Part shown: one piece after another, positions 34,178 to 44,676 of the stretch | How the letters are laid out: the number at the start of each line of letters is the position of its first letter | Position numbering within the stretch: position 1 is the stretch's first letter | Source of the DNA: Lachnospiraceae bacterium | GTDB taxonomy: Bacteria > Bacillota_A > Clostridia > Lachnospirales > Lachnospiraceae | Assembly (NCBI GenBank): GCA_017416505.1 | Contig: JAFQCI010000093.1 | Location: 1-64,000, forward strand | Direction of reading: 5' to 3' | DNA length: 64,000 nucleotides | The notes under the pieces: generated by a model | What the model saw: the letters and a program-made list of their open reading frames with translations, nothing else | Databases searched by the model: none | What the model was told of the DNA's origin: nothing | Program-made: the position numbers and the translations under genes

Positions 34178-35914
34178 TTATCCCAAGGTAAGATTCAAAT
34201 ATCCATCTTTCTCTTTCCATGCAATTCCCTCAGGGAGCCATATCATACCTCCTGCATTGGCGGAATATGCTTTGCTTACTCCCATGTTTTTCATTATTGG
34301 AGGAAGAAGTCTTCTTAATTCTTCCTCCTGCATGGTAGTTTCAACAATACAAAGCTTTTCCTTCTCTATACGGTACATAAGAGCCTCTGTTCTTTCACCA
34401 GAGGTTAGTTTTACGGTTTCTCCACCACAAAAAGCATTCTCCTCCATGGCATACTGAATTCCTTTTTCATCCCATTCCACATAGCCTTCTGATATAAAAC
34501 ATACATCCCGCAGCTGTTTGTATTCTGTTGCTGTTATGCTTTCAACGAACCAATTTTCTATGCTAATTTCCGACATTCGCATTATGCTCTCTTTTTTCCA
34601 GCGAGAAGAACCTTCATATATCCAACAAGGACTCGGCTCAAATCCTTTTTCAAACCCAAGTCCCATATAATATTGCTCCAAGGTTTCATCCTCAGGTTGT
34701 AAAATTAAAGGTTCCAGATATTTTTCTTTTGCATGCTTTATAATTTCTGAAGCATATCCCTTGCCTCTATCCTCTACCAGGGTTCCCACTGCATAAACAT
34801 AACGTGCTACCATCCGTTCTCCATTTATAACCACCTGCACCGGAAGGAAACTTGCCATAGAAACCAGTTTTTCATCCTGGAATATTACCAGCATATTCTC
34901 TGTTTCAAAACGATGATTTAGATACATCTCAACATACTCTTTTGAATCACCAAAACACTGCTGCCAAATAGTAACTATCTGCTCTTTATCTGTCTCATTA
35001 GCATATATGATAGAACTTTCCACGGCATTATATTTCTTTAATAAAACGTCCGGATAATATGACATTTTCGCCTTACGAAGACTTAAGTCCCCCGTATCCT
35101 CTTCACGGTTTACATACTCAAAGTCCTGACCCTCGTGTAACACAAATTGCTGATTTATCATAGGATATGCACCCTGTAACTCAGGAAATGCTTTTTCAAA
35201 ATGAACCACCATAGTATTGGAATTTAACGGCTCACCTATGGTAAATGCGACAATTTCCCCCTTTTTTCTTAGAACTCCACCAAACAATCCAAGTTCATCA
35301 TAGTAGGAAAATGCCTTTTCCAATACCTTTAGTTCCTGTTCCATCTCAAAATTCCATTTTTCTTCCCTTTGTTCCACCCATAACTTCGCCATTTTTCGGC
35401 ATCCGTCTATATTTTCCTTTTTCAGAGACTCATAACTCCAGTCATCCTCATCCTTAAACCGGGCAATATGATTTCGTTTTCCATGCAATTTCTTTCCCCT
35501 AAGGGTTGTCAGCTTTTCCACAGTATAGATATAATCAAAATCGCCTCTATCACTGTCAATCTCAAATTTCCCTGGAAACCATTCTATCAATTGCTTACGT
35601 TCCTCTTCTAACACCGGATACATCATCAATTTCTGATTTTTTACTGCACAAAGTTCTAAAAGTAATTCTATTACTTTCTTCTTATCCCCTTTTCCAAAAG
35701 GAAAGGAATACTTAAAATGTTCCTGTTCTTTATATCGAATGATTCCGCACTCAAAAACCTGTCCCACCTCAACTTCATAAACCTCACTCCAAATAAAATT
35801 ATTGGCGAAGGTATATTCACAGGCAGCCAACTCTTCTTCCTTCAATTTTTGCGTCATCCACTCCCTGTCTTCCAAAGTAATGGGATGGAATATCAAGTTA
35901 TCTTTTTCCAGCAT
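34178..35914 (-). CDS. DUF2156/GNAT fusion protein
   Basis: The 578-residue product has an N-terminal DUF2156-like (FemAB/lysyltransferase-type GNAT-fold) region of about 300 residues, with LRGKKLHGKRNHIARFK and GAYPMINQQFVLHEG, then a GNAT domain (about 305-445; ARYVYAVGTLVEDRGKGYASEII holds the acetyl-CoA loop) and a C-terminal extension of about 130 residues. It is soluble and lacks membrane segments, unlike MprF. The acceptor is unknown; aminoacyl or acyl transfer to a small molecule or protein is plausible. It is convergent with the agrC-like gene, 24 bases apart. Confidence 0.82.
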   Translation of the reverse strand: MLEKDNLIFHPITLEDREWMTQKLKEEELAACEYTFANNFIWSEVYEVEVGQVFECGIIRYKEQEHFKYSFPFGKGDKKKVIELLLELCAVKNQKLMMYPVLEEERKQLIEWFPGKFEIDSDRGDFDYIYTVEKLTTLRGKKLHGKRNHIARFKDEDDWSYESLKKENIDGCRKMAKLWVEQREEKWNFEMEQELKVLEKAFSYYDELGLFGGVLRKKGEIVAFTIGEPLNSNTMVVHFEKAFPELQGAYPMINQQFVLHEGQDFEYVNREEDTGDLSLRKAKMSYYPDVLLKKYNAVESSIIYANETDKEQIVTIWQQCFGDSKEYVEMYLNHRFETENMLVIFQDEKLVSMASFLPVQVVINGERMVARYVYAVGTLVEDRGKGYASEIIKHAKEKYLEPLILQPEDETLEQYYMGLGFEKGFEPSPCWIYEGSSRWKKESIMRMSEISIENWFVESITATEYKQLRDVCFISEGYVEWDEKGIQYAMEENAFCGGETVKLTSGERTEALMYRIEKEKLCIVETTMQEEELRRLLPPIMKNMGVSKAYSANAGGMIWLPEGIAWKEKDGYLNLTLG

Positions 35915-36146
35915 ATAACAACCATGCCTTTCTATAATTTACCCCATATATATCGTGAATTATTGTGTTTTACATACCTTACTAGTATACACCCAATCTA
36001 CTTTCTTTCCTAATGTTTTATTCTTCCATTTCTATCTCATTTAAAGATTTTTTCATTCTTTTTTGCAGTTTATCACAGTTTTTCGCCGCATATCTAAAAT
36101 TCCATGAAAATAGAGGTGCATACCACACCCCTTTTTATTAATCATT

Positions 36147-36260
36147 GATAGGTAATCGCAAAACTAATAGAAACTTATGTTGAGTGATACAAAATAAACA
36201 AATATTGTTCATTTTGTATCACTTTCCCATAAAATATTTTAGTTTCGCAATTTCCTATTC
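36147..36260. mobile_element. MITE-like repeat family 2, full copy
   Basis: Imperfect terminal inverted repeats GATAGGTAATCGCAAAACTA (36147-36166) and its counterpart ending near 36260 enclose a central hairpin with 12-bp arms GTGATACAAAAT and ATTTTGTATCAC (36184-36222). No reading frame exists. The ends match 22563-22628. It fills a third of the 357-base gap between the DUF2156 gene start and the kinase stop; the remainder is AT-rich with no recognised signal. Confidence 0.65.
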
Positions 36261-36271
36261 AACATTGACCA

Positions 36272-37639
36272 TTATTTAAAAAAAATACTTACACAAACGA
36301 TTTGTTTTTCACTTTTTATTTCATAAGTGAATCTATGTAAATCCAAAATATTAGCTACAATAGACAACCCAAGACCATGTCCGGATTCCCTGGAACGACT
36401 CTTTTCACCGGTAATAAAAGGTTTCCAGATATCCCTTAAATCTTCTTCCGATATTTCTACCCCCGTATTTCTGATTTCTAAATGTTCTTTGTCCATCTTT
36501 ACAGAAATCTTATTTCCTTCCGGTGAATATGTAATGGCATTTCTTAAAAGATTCTCTAATACACGCTCCATTTTTGCCCCATCTGCCTGAATTTCAACCT
36601 CTCCCTCTATGGTAACTGCTAATTTTTTCTTTTCAACCAGAATTTCATATTGGGCAAGTATTTTTTCTATCATAGAACTTAACTCTAGTGTTTCTATATT
36701 TAATTCAGCTACTCCCTGCTCTGTCTTTGCCAAGTCCAAAACCTGTCCTACCAAATGATCCATATAGGTAACATTAGACTGTATTCCCTCAATATAATGT
36801 CCTGACTTTTCCGGACAAATATTTCCTGCCAGATTTTCTGCATATCCGGAAATCGCCATTAAAGGGGTTTTTAAATCATGTGCCAATGCATTCGAAAAAT
36901 CTCTTTGTTGTTTTTGCAAGGCAATTTCTTTTTTATAGATGCGGTAAAAATAAAATGCCAGTATAAATGAAAATGCCAATGAGAAAATAAGGCCCTTCAT
37001 AACTGTTTCTATAATATAATCCCGCTCATAAGAATTCATAACTTTCTTTGTTGCCATTAATAATGTATATTGATTATTTCCCAACCTAAAAGAGCATTCA
37101 CGTCGATAATCCATTCCTGCAAGTCCCTGGTAATATATACAACTTTTTTCATCTCCATAGTCTCCCCCGAATGAAGTCATCTCAGAGACCATCTTTCCTT
37201 CCGGTTGCTTTCCTTCCAAAAGAGCCTGCATATATGTTTCGTCCCATTCACCCCACATACCCGCTTCATCTTCAGGTTGCGTTGTTTTCCAGATTACGTT
37301 ACCATTCTGGTCCCTTAGTATAATGTACAAATCAGTAAAACCACTCGCTGGAATTTTTTCAATGCATTCAATCAATGCCATTTCTTCTTTCATACTACCA
37401 TCTTCATTACATTCCACGCTTACAGATTCTTGTCTAGTTGGTAGCCATGCTTCTCTGAGCACATTTGTATAATTGCTAAAAGTATCACTTTTGTCATCTC
37501 TAATCTCATTTAAATCGCTTATAATGGTTTTTATTACTAAAATCACAACCACCAAAAAAATCGATACCCATACATCTCTCCACAATGAAAACAAAGTCTT
37601 CTTTTTCTTCTTTTTTATCCTTTTATAGCCTTTTTTCAT
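36272..37639 (-). CDS. Sensor histidine kinase
   Basis: The 455-residue product has a Lys-rich N terminus, a membrane helix (about 24-44), an extracytoplasmic sensor region (about 45-205), a second helix (about 210-230) and a kinase core with ALAHDLKTPLMAISGY, LENLLRNAITYSPEG and GHGLGLSIVANILDL. It starts directly after the regulator stop (TAAATG) with GGGAGG 8 bases before. No adjacent target gene reveals its signal. Confidence 0.9.
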   Translation of the reverse strand: MKKGYKRIKKKKKKTLFSLWRDVWVSIFLVVVILVIKTIISDLNEIRDDKSDTFSNYTNVLREAWLPTRQESVSVECNEDGSMKEEMALIECIEKIPASGFTDLYIILRDQNGNVIWKTTQPEDEAGMWGEWDETYMQALLEGKQPEGKMVSEMTSFGGDYGDEKSCIYYQGLAGMDYRRECSFRLGNNQYTLLMATKKVMNSYERDYIIETVMKGLIFSLAFSFILAFYFYRIYKKEIALQKQQRDFSNALAHDLKTPLMAISGYAENLAGNICPEKSGHYIEGIQSNVTYMDHLVGQVLDLAKTEQGVAELNIETLELSSMIEKILAQYEILVEKKKLAVTIEGEVEIQADGAKMERVLENLLRNAITYSPEGNKISVKMDKEHLEIRNTGVEISEEDLRDIWKPFITGEKSRSRESGHGLGLSIVANILDLHRFTYEIKSEKQIVCVSIFFK

Positions 37640-38317
37640 TTACTCGTCCTCCCATCGATACCCCTGGGTTATTACGGTTTTGATTCGTCTTCCTTCCGTA
37701 CCCAGTGCTTTTCGGAGTTTTTTTATGTGATTATCCACTACCCGGTCGGTGCCTTCATAGTCGTATCCCCAAATACGGTCCAGCAATGTATTTCTGGATA
37801 ATACCCTTCCTTTGTTTTCCATTAAAAATCTTAGTAATTCATACTCTTTTGGTGCCAGTCTGATTTCTTTCTTATCTACAAAAACCTGAAAACAATCCAT
37901 ATGTAATTCTATTTTTCCATTACGAATTACCTTTCTTAAGAGTTCTCCCTTGGCTCTTCTTAACATTGCCTGAACCTTTACATAAAGTTCCGCCACAGAA
38001 AAAGGTTTTATCATATAATCGTCACAACCTATTTTATATCCATATAGCAGGTCTTCTTCCTGATTTCTTGCTGTAAGAAAAATAATCGGAACCACACTTT
38101 TTCTACGAATTTCCTGACACAAAGAAAATCCATCCATTCCTGGCATCATGATGTCTAAAAGAACCAAATCAAATTCCATTTTTTGTATGAAATGCAGTCC
38201 TTCGAGTCCATCTTTTGCCACCTTCAGCCCTATCTCCTCTCCTCCTTTCTCCTTAAAATAATCACTGATGATTTCCCTTATCTGGGCATCATCCTCCACC
38301 AATAGTATCTGATACAT
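37640..38317 (-). CDS. OmpR-family response regulator
   Basis: The 225-residue product has a receiver (LLVEDDAQI, LVLLDIMMPGMDG, MIKPFSVAE) and a winged-helix domain (GRVLSRNTLLDRIWG, TDRVVDNHIKKLRKALG, TVITQGYRWEDE). I start it at ATG 38317, 8 bases after GGAG; a GTG nine bases earlier lies in the binding site itself. It forms an operon with the kinase downstream. Targets unknown. Confidence 0.92.
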   Translation of the reverse strand: MYQILLVEDDAQIREIISDYFKEKGGEEIGLKVAKDGLEGLHFIQKMEFDLVLLDIMMPGMDGFSLCQEIRRKSVVPIIFLTARNQEEDLLYGYKIGCDDYMIKPFSVAELYVKVQAMLRRAKGELLRKVIRNGKIELHMDCFQVFVDKKEIRLAPKEYELLRFLMENKGRVLSRNTLLDRIWGYDYEGTDRVVDNHIKKLRKALGTEGRRIKTVITQGYRWEDE

Positions 38318-38418
38318 CACATTCACTCCTTTATCCTAAGGTACAATATGGATATATCCTTTGTGTATCCCTTCAATATTTTTTATATTCTTTCCCTCCT
38401 ATGGTTTTGCACCAGCTT

Positions 38419-40890
38419 TTATAACTGCTCTTCCGCATCCTCCACAGACAAGTATCCATATAACTTTGCCGTATGATTCATAATTTCATAAGCAAGATTC
38501 TTCCCTTCCTGAAGTAAATTGGTGACGAATCTTCCATACAATAAAAATGTAGTTTCCGAATAAGTCCCTAATTCCCCCCGCAGGTAGGTTTCATAAGAAG
38601 TTTGAAATGGTGTATCCTCCGCCGTATGAATCACTCTGGCATTCCCTGCCATTTTAGGGAACTGCTCTGCAAATGCTTCCATCCACCCTACCTGAATTTT
38701 TATGATTTCTTCTTGAATGGAAATCCTTTCCTGATTTAGAACCGGAAGCTCCTTTTCCAATTCTGCATATTTTTCGGGTGCTGTGCTTTTCATCATTCTG
38801 GCATATTTTTCTGTTATGAGATTCCAGCCCTTTTGTTCTGCCTCCAATAAATCCCCATAATAACTCTCTAACAATTCTTCTGTCCACGCCAGATACTGAC
38901 TTTTTCTCATAATGGAAAATGTATTCCAGTCATCCTGACAATCCGCTCTTCCACCTTCATTTTTCACCTTATCGAATTGTTTCCACTCCAATTCTACAAT
39001 ATTTTTTATCCTATCCATCGTTTCTTTCCCCGTTTCCTTTGCCTTCTCATTCGCCATCATAAGTTCCCCACAATAATTTTCTAAAAAGGTGTCCTCTCCT
39101 GTCACCAATCCCTGCTCCCGCAACTCATTTCGCACCATTTCGGCAATGTCTTCAAAATACTCCACATATTTATCCCTTCTATTTATGGTTCCGGAAGAAT
39201 AAGAATCCTCACTCCAGGCAGCTTTTTGATTTTCAAGCAGGGCAGTTTTATCTAATCTATCCCCTACCTCTTGTAACTTTCTTAGCTGTCCCATGGCTTT
39301 TCGCTTCCATTTATAATATGGTGCATAGGTCTTATTTAACAAAAATACCAAGTCCATGGTACTCTCCATTGCCTTAACAATACATAAATTAGCAGTAACA
39401 TAATCCTTTCTTGCCATCATTCTAGGATAGTTACTTTGAGCATATTGTGAAAATTCGTGCAGACTTTGTGCCAGTTTCAGCCGCCATATGTTATCCGGAT
39501 AATACTCTAAAAGTTTCTTTCTCACTCCAAGAAACAAGCCAAAATCATCCCGAAATACCACTCCATTGACTGCCGTTGCAAGATTTTCTTCCAAAAGTCC
39601 TGAATATTCTAATTTCCAGGATGTTTCAAAATCGTAAGACGTTCCAAGAAGACGGTTATAAAAATCACTAATGGTAAATACTCCCCGTCTTTGTGCAAAA
39701 AATAAATTTAGACTGCTGCCTTGTTCAAAATGGCAAATCAATTCCTCATATTCCTTCTGCAAGGCTTCACCGATTTTTTCATGGTCTTCTTTGCAAAGCC
39801 ACATACAAAAACCTAAGCCATAATCATGGTCCTTGGATATTTCATCCTCATATCCAAAACAATCAGAGCCTTCTCCCACCAGACCTACTGCGATTCTTTC
39901 CTCATATTCCGGAAATTTTTCATGTATCATTTTCGCTCCATAGGTTTCATAAAACTTTCGGCATCTTTCTAAATTACTTTCCCAATCCATCCTAGTACCA
40001 CTATCGTGGTTCTTCTTCTGCACTATATTTTGGTTACTTTCTTGATTTTTATTTTTTTCCCTCGCCTCTGTTTCCAGATGACTTAGTCGATTTTGCTTTA
40101 CTACAGCATTCTCATACTTTTCTTTTACTCTGTCATAATTCTCCGTTTTTCCAACATGTTTTTCTAATTCTTCCATCCCTCGCTTATAATACCATGCAGC
40201 ATCTTGAAATAAACCCTGACATACTTTGGCATCTCCCATGGCAACGAGTGCCGCACCATAGTGAAAATCCTTTCCACCATCTGCCTCAAAGACTTCCAAT
40301 GCCTCTTTCAGATATAAAACAGCATGGTCATAATCCTCTTTGCCTCCAAGCTGCAGTAAAGTAACTGCCAGATTGGTTCTGGTGGTAGCCTGTTGAATCT
40401 TGGCATCCGGATATAAATCTACGATATCAAGTGCCTGCATCAGCTTTTCCTTTGCACTGGCAAAATCCCCTAGTTCCTGATATAAAAGACTCCAGTTATT
40501 ATAAAGACTGGCATAGGCAAAATCCCCAGCTCTCAAATTCTTTTTATAGGTTTCCTCCACTTCCCTATGAAATTTTAAAGATTCCTCAAACAAACCAAAA
40601 GCCCTGTAAGCATTAGCAATATTCAGCAGTGCTGTGGCATATTCCAGTCTTCCTTCTAACTGCATTTCTTTTAATAACTGCTGTAATACATCACAATCCT
40701 TCAAAGCTTTTTCCTTTTGGGTGGTATCCCGGTAGAACCCAATACTTTCGTTTAATAAGGTAAATAAAGAAGCAAAATCCTGCTCCTCTTTCGCCTCTTT
40801 CATTTTCCCTACTAAAAATGCCTCTATTTCTTTTAAATCCTTCTTTCCAAACATTCCATCATACTCTGCAAGTACCTTTTCTATCTCCAT
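38419..40890 (-). CDS. TPR-DUF4037 nucleotidyltransferase-like protein
   Basis: The 823-residue product has TPR-like helical repeats in its first 280 residues (alternating patterns such as YASLYNNWSLLYQELGDF and AALVAMGDAKVCQGLF), then a DUF4037 region beginning near 310 with the nucleotidyltransferase-type motif VGEGSDCFGYEDEISKDHDY. The long C terminus is helical. Gly-Ser and the spaced acidic residues resemble polymerase-beta-type active sites, so nucleotidyl transfer is possible, with target unknown. I start it at ATG 40890, which has GGAGG five bases before it. It lies downstream of the FUSC gene with its own spacing of 108 bases. Confidence 0.82.
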   Translation of the reverse strand: MEIEKVLAEYDGMFGKKDLKEIEAFLVGKMKEAKEEQDFASLFTLLNESIGFYRDTTQKEKALKDCDVLQQLLKEMQLEGRLEYATALLNIANAYRAFGLFEESLKFHREVEETYKKNLRAGDFAYASLYNNWSLLYQELGDFASAKEKLMQALDIVDLYPDAKIQQATTRTNLAVTLLQLGGKEDYDHAVLYLKEALEVFEADGGKDFHYGAALVAMGDAKVCQGLFQDAAWYYKRGMEELEKHVGKTENYDRVKEKYENAVVKQNRLSHLETEAREKNKNQESNQNIVQKKNHDSGTRMDWESNLERCRKFYETYGAKMIHEKFPEYEERIAVGLVGEGSDCFGYEDEISKDHDYGLGFCMWLCKEDHEKIGEALQKEYEELICHFEQGSSLNLFFAQRRGVFTISDFYNRLLGTSYDFETSWKLEYSGLLEENLATAVNGVVFRDDFGLFLGVRKKLLEYYPDNIWRLKLAQSLHEFSQYAQSNYPRMMARKDYVTANLCIVKAMESTMDLVFLLNKTYAPYYKWKRKAMGQLRKLQEVGDRLDKTALLENQKAAWSEDSYSSGTINRRDKYVEYFEDIAEMVRNELREQGLVTGEDTFLENYCGELMMANEKAKETGKETMDRIKNIVELEWKQFDKVKNEGGRADCQDDWNTFSIMRKSQYLAWTEELLESYYGDLLEAEQKGWNLITEKYARMMKSTAPEKYAELEKELPVLNQERISIQEEIIKIQVGWMEAFAEQFPKMAGNARVIHTAEDTPFQTSYETYLRGELGTYSETTFLLYGRFVTNLLQEGKNLAYEIMNHTAKLYGYLSVEDAEEQL

Positions 40891-40998
40891 GTTCGCCTCC
40901 ATAACCATTAATCTACACCCAATGATTCACAACATATCTTGTAAACCGCTACCAGCGTGGCTGAATCATAAAATATGCTTTCCTCTATCCATAAACTT

Positions 40999-41976
40999 CT
41001 ATGAATCCTCAAATTTCTCTGCAAACTCTATTTTCAATTTTATAAACTCTTCTATATGCCGAAGCAGTCCATATAGCTTCGCTCTATCTTCAAACTCTTT
41101 TCGTTCCACAGGCAATGGCTGATGTTTCATGCCCTCATCCAACTCTTCAAATTGCTCCAATAATTCTTTTCCGGTATTGTTTTTATGATATACTTCTGCC
41201 ATCCTGCTTAAAAACGCTGATATTTTCCCTGCGGTAATGGGTGTCGTTTCTATAGTCCTTACATTCTTATACATCTCATATAAAACTTCACATTGTTTCT
41301 CACGCATGGCAATATATTCTTTATCATACACATCTTTTGAACCAAACTGATTATTGAAATTTTCTTCTGCAACATTTTTAGCTCTTCGAATGGAATTACC
41401 CAAAATAAGAAAACAATCTCCATTATAATCTGAAATATCCCTGTCTAAAATCCGCTCCGACATCCTGCTTAAAATCTTCTTTATCTGGGCATCGGTTTCT
41501 TCTTTTAATCGTTCCATATCATTTACATTTTTACGCAAATGCAGATTGGCAATAATCCCAACTCCTACTCCAATACAAAACAAAATGATTTCATTGCGTA
41601 ATGTTTCCCCGTTCATAACTCCAAAGGTAAGGAAATGGGAAATCAGCACAGAATTCATTGCCATAGCACTGTACCAACGGAATATCTGACATACCAAAAC
41701 AAAAAGCACCAGATATATCATAAATGCTTCCATGCCATACCCAAACAAGGTAAAACTTCCATAAGCAATCAAAAGTGCAGTAATAAATGCCACAAAACGC
41801 CCAAGAGCAATTTTTATGGTTTCCTTCTTGGTAGGCTGAATGGTAAGCATTGCCACAACTCCGGCAGATACTGCAAATTCAACCTTCATTGCTACTGCAA
41901 TAAAAATCGCAATCATAGCCGCTCCGGCAATTTTTATTGTATTTACCATAATATCTTTTCTTATACTTTGCTTCAT
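40999..41976 (-). CDS. FUSC/aromatic acid exporter family membrane protein
   Basis: The 325-residue product has six membrane helices (1-150) with VSAGVVAMLTIQPTKKETI and a cytoplasmic helical C terminus (about 155-325). This matches the ArAE_1/DUF939 group related to FUSC transporters. Aromatic acid export is assigned by family only. It is divergent from the chemoreceptor gene at 42167, and both promoters must lie in the roughly 190-base gap. Confidence 0.82.
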   Translation of the reverse strand: MKQSIRKDIMVNTIKIAGAAMIAIFIAVAMKVEFAVSAGVVAMLTIQPTKKETIKIALGRFVAFITALLIAYGSFTLFGYGMEAFMIYLVLFVLVCQIFRWYSAMAMNSVLISHFLTFGVMNGETLRNEIILFCIGVGVGIIANLHLRKNVNDMERLKEETDAQIKKILSRMSERILDRDISDYNGDCFLILGNSIRRAKNVAEENFNNQFGSKDVYDKEYIAMREKQCEVLYEMYKNVRTIETTPITAGKISAFLSRMAEVYHKNNTGKELLEQFEELDEGMKHQPLPVERKEFEDRAKLYGLLRHIEEFIKLKIEFAEKFEDS

Positions 41977-42166
41977 AATTTAAATTCCACCTTAAAATTT
42001 ACCCTCCATGTTTCATAACAAAAGCCACAGGAATTTCATCTTCTGCAGCTTACCTGCCCATTTTCTTCACTATAACACTCCGATATTTTTACGTCAATAT
42101 ATTGTTATTAGCAGTATCCCCTTGCCATTTCGTAGTTGGTTACAATTCCTTTTTTTTCAAATTGGC

Positions 42167-44152
42167 TTGAAAGAAAACAAAAGACAAACATTTTTAGGTA
42201 CCATTAAAGGCAAAATTATTCTATATGTTGCACTATGTACCATTGTCATTATTGCAGCAACAGCGGTAATCAGTAGTGTTGTTCTGAAAGATGCCTTGAA
42301 AACAAGTGAACATGGAGTACTTACTGCGGAGGCGGAAAGTACCAGCGATATCATTGACGAATGGCTTGTCCGTCAAGGTGACATTGTGAAAACCATGAAA
42401 AGTGCATTGGAAACCATGGACACAGACGATAGAGAAGGTATCATGGATTTTCTGGAAGCCAATCTTAAAAATAACGATGATGCTCTTATGTATTATTGCT
42501 GTTTTGGATATAACGGCGAGGTTCTTCCGGCAGACCATTCCAATCTTGACCTTGACCCTACCACAAGAAGCTGGTGGACCGATGCCATTGCAAAGGGAGA
42601 TTTGATTTACACAGAGCCTTATACAGATTTTGCAACAGGTCAAATGATAGTTTCCATTGCAATCCCTTTTACTATGAATGGGGAACAGGCTGTGGTGCTT
42701 GCCGATATTACCATCGACAGTTTGATTGAAATGGTACAGAATGTAAGTACGGATAAAAGCATCCAGACTTTCCTTCTGGCAGGGGATAACAGTGTCATTA
42801 CCCATGAAAACGAAGACTATCTTCCAAAAGAGGAAGGCAATACCATCTTAACTGATATGTTAAAAATCAGTCTGGACAGCGATGATATCTCTACTTTTAC
42901 GGATTATAATAATGTAAAAAAATACTGTGTAGTAAGAGAAGTGGACACAACCGGCTGGAAACTGGGAATTACACAAAATATGTCCGTCATCAGTGGTAAA
43001 ATCCGAAGCAATCTGATCCTTCCTTTAGTGGCAGATTTGGTACTACTGGTACTTTCCATCATTGTATTAAATATTGTTATTTCTATGATGCTAAAACCTA
43101 TGAGCGAAATGAAACATTTCATCAAAGAAAAGGTAGTAGGTAATAAAAATTGCAAGGAAGAAAAATCCGAAGTAAAAGAAATCAGTTATCTGATTGAAGA
43201 ACTGGAAAACCGGGTGATTTCTACTATCCGTAAAACTCAAGAAGAAGCTTTACATATCCAGGATATGATATCCGGTACAGGCAGTCAGATTTCTGATATG
43301 AACGGTAATATCATGGAAATCAGTGCCATTATGGAAGAAACCGGAGCAAGCGTTGCAGCCCAAACGGAGAGTATCGTAAATATCGATGCTACCTGCAAGG
43401 ATGTCACTGGTGCCATCGACGAACTTGCAAAAAAAGCTCAAACCATCACTGACCGTGCCACTGAAATCATTACCCGCGTGGAACAGATGGTTCCTGAAGT
43501 TCTTGAAGACAAAGAAAGTGCCATCAAAGTTACTTTGGACAGCAGAGAAAAATTAAAAACTGCCATTGAAGAAACAAAGGTAATTAGCGAGATTGTAGAA
43601 GTTTCGCAGGCTATTAGTGAGATTGCAGGACAGACGAATCTCCTCTCCTTAAATGCTTCTATCGAGGCAGCAAGAGCTGGGGAAGCAGGACGTGGATTTG
43701 CAGTTGTAGCAGAAGAAATTAAGAAGTTAAGTGAAACCACCAGCAATGAAATAGAGAAAGTAAATACCTTGACAGAAAAGGTTATGAGAAGTGTAGGTGC
43801 ACTTTCAGAAGCAAGTAATCATATTATTACTTTCCTTGATGAAATTGTACTAAAAGATTACGATAAGTTGGAAACCCTTGCAGACAATTACAAGGAAGAC
43901 GCAACTTACTATGCCGAAGTCAGCAATATGTTATGTGAAAATACCAAGGAACTGAATACCTCTATCGCAAGCATTAATGAGATTCTGGATACCATTAATC
44001 TGTCCCAGAAGGAACTGGATGCTGCTGTCCAGTCCGTTAATGGAAACCTGCAGCAAATTACTTATGCAAGCGAAACCGTTTCAGAAGAAACAAGAGATGT
44101 CATGAACAGCATTTCATCCTTACAATCAACAACAGCACAGTTTCATGTATAA
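42167..44152 (+). CDS. Methyl-accepting chemotaxis protein with dCache sensor
   Basis: The product (about 661 residues) has a membrane helix near its N terminus, a periplasmic-type dCache_1 domain (about 45-290), a second helix, a HAMP-like region and a signalling domain with [29 protein letters not shown]. The dCache domain contains [16 protein letters not shown] and VVLADI, which fit the amino-acid-binding pattern (Arg, aromatic pair, Tyr-Asp, Asp) described for dCache receptors. The frame is open back to 42008, but those 53 residues do not look like protein of this family, so I propose TTG at 42167; it lacks a good ribosome binding site, and the start is uncertain. Confidence 0.85.
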   Translation: MKENKRQTFLGTIKGKIILYVALCTIVIIAATAVISSVVLKDALKTSEHGVLTAEAESTSDIIDEWLVRQGDIVKTMKSALETMDTDDREGIMDFLEANLKNNDDALMYYCCFGYNGEVLPADHSNLDLDPTTRSWWTDAIAKGDLIYTEPYTDFATGQMIVSIAIPFTMNGEQAVVLADITIDSLIEMVQNVSTDKSIQTFLLAGDNSVITHENEDYLPKEEGNTILTDMLKISLDSDDISTFTDYNNVKKYCVVREVDTTGWKLGITQNMSVISGKIRSNLILPLVADLVLLVLSIIVLNIVISMMLKPMSEMKHFIKEKVVGNKNCKEEKSEVKEISYLIEELENRVISTIRKTQEEALHIQDMISGTGSQISDMNGNIMEISAIMEETGASVAAQTESIVNIDATCKDVTGAIDELAKKAQTITDRATEIITRVEQMVPEVLEDKESAIKVTLDSREKLKTAIEETKVISEIVEVSQAISEIAGQTNLLSLNASIEAARAGEAGRGFAVVAEEIKKLSETTSNEIEKVNTLTEKVMRSVGALSEASNHIITFLDEIVLKDYDKLETLADNYKEDATYYAEVSNMLCENTKELNTSIASINEILDTINLSQKELDAAVQSVNGNLQQITYASETVSEETRDVMNSISSLQSTTAQFHV

Positions 44153-44194
44153 AACATAACACCAGACAAATAAAAGCAGGGTTCTGCCCTAATA

Positions 44195-44233
44195 AAAAAG
44201 ACGGGTGATTTGATTCCTTTCACCTGTCTTTTT
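44195..44233 (+). terminator. Terminator of dCache chemoreceptor gene
   Basis: AAAAAGACGGGTGA (from 44195) and TCACCTGTCTTTTT (ending 44233) form a 14-bp stem with one G-T pair. A T-rich run follows about 45 bases after the stop. Confidence 0.8.
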
Positions 44234-44275
44234 ATGTTTATACAAACACCTATTTAAGCAATATTCCTACTCTTT

Positions 44276-44308
44276 GTCACTGTCCACTCGTGCCTCGTAA
44301 ACAGTAAC
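44276..44308. repeat. Degenerate hairpin of repeat family 1
   Basis: GTCACTGT and ACAGTAAC mark a decayed family 1 end hairpin. Its right end reaches the stop codon of the 122-aa gene. Confidence 0.35.
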
Positions 44309-44676
44309 TACTCTTTCATTAAACCTGCCTTAAACTCCAAAATATCTTCCCAGCTTAACTTTTCATCATCAAAACGTATCCAATTAAAATCATGAACTAA
44401 CACTCCATGTGTTATTCTTGCAATTGCTTCTGCATCAAAATTTCTAAGTCCTAAGTCTTCCAATAATTCCTTACAATTTACCCTGGTTTCCGGAAATACT
44501 CTTTCCCGAAAAAATTCATCTATGGTTTCAATGGTAACTTTACGTCTGCCAAATGCCTGCTCTACAATATCATCTGTGAAATTCTCTACCAGAATTTCCT
44601 GCCTAGAATAATCAACCTGTACCCTTGTATTTAATTTATCCTTTTCATAATATTCGAACTTTAAAATCTTTCCCAT
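44308..44676 (-). CDS. Small partner protein of HipA-like kinase
   Basis: The 122-residue product starts at ATG 44676, 7 bases after GGAGG, and the start lies inside the last codons of the kinase gene (16-base overlap). The sequence has YYEKDKLNTRVQVDYSRQEI, then an acidic helical C terminus. It has no membrane segment or helix-turn-helix that I recognise. Overlap and order suggest coupled production and a physical partner or modulator of the kinase. I do not recognise the family. Confidence 0.7.
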   Translation of the reverse strand: MGKILKFEYYEKDKLNTRVQVDYSRQEILVENFTDDIVEQAFGRRKVTIETIDEFFRERVFPETRVNCKELLEDLGLRNFDAEAIARITHGVLVHDFNWIRFDDEKLSWEDILEFKAGLMKE

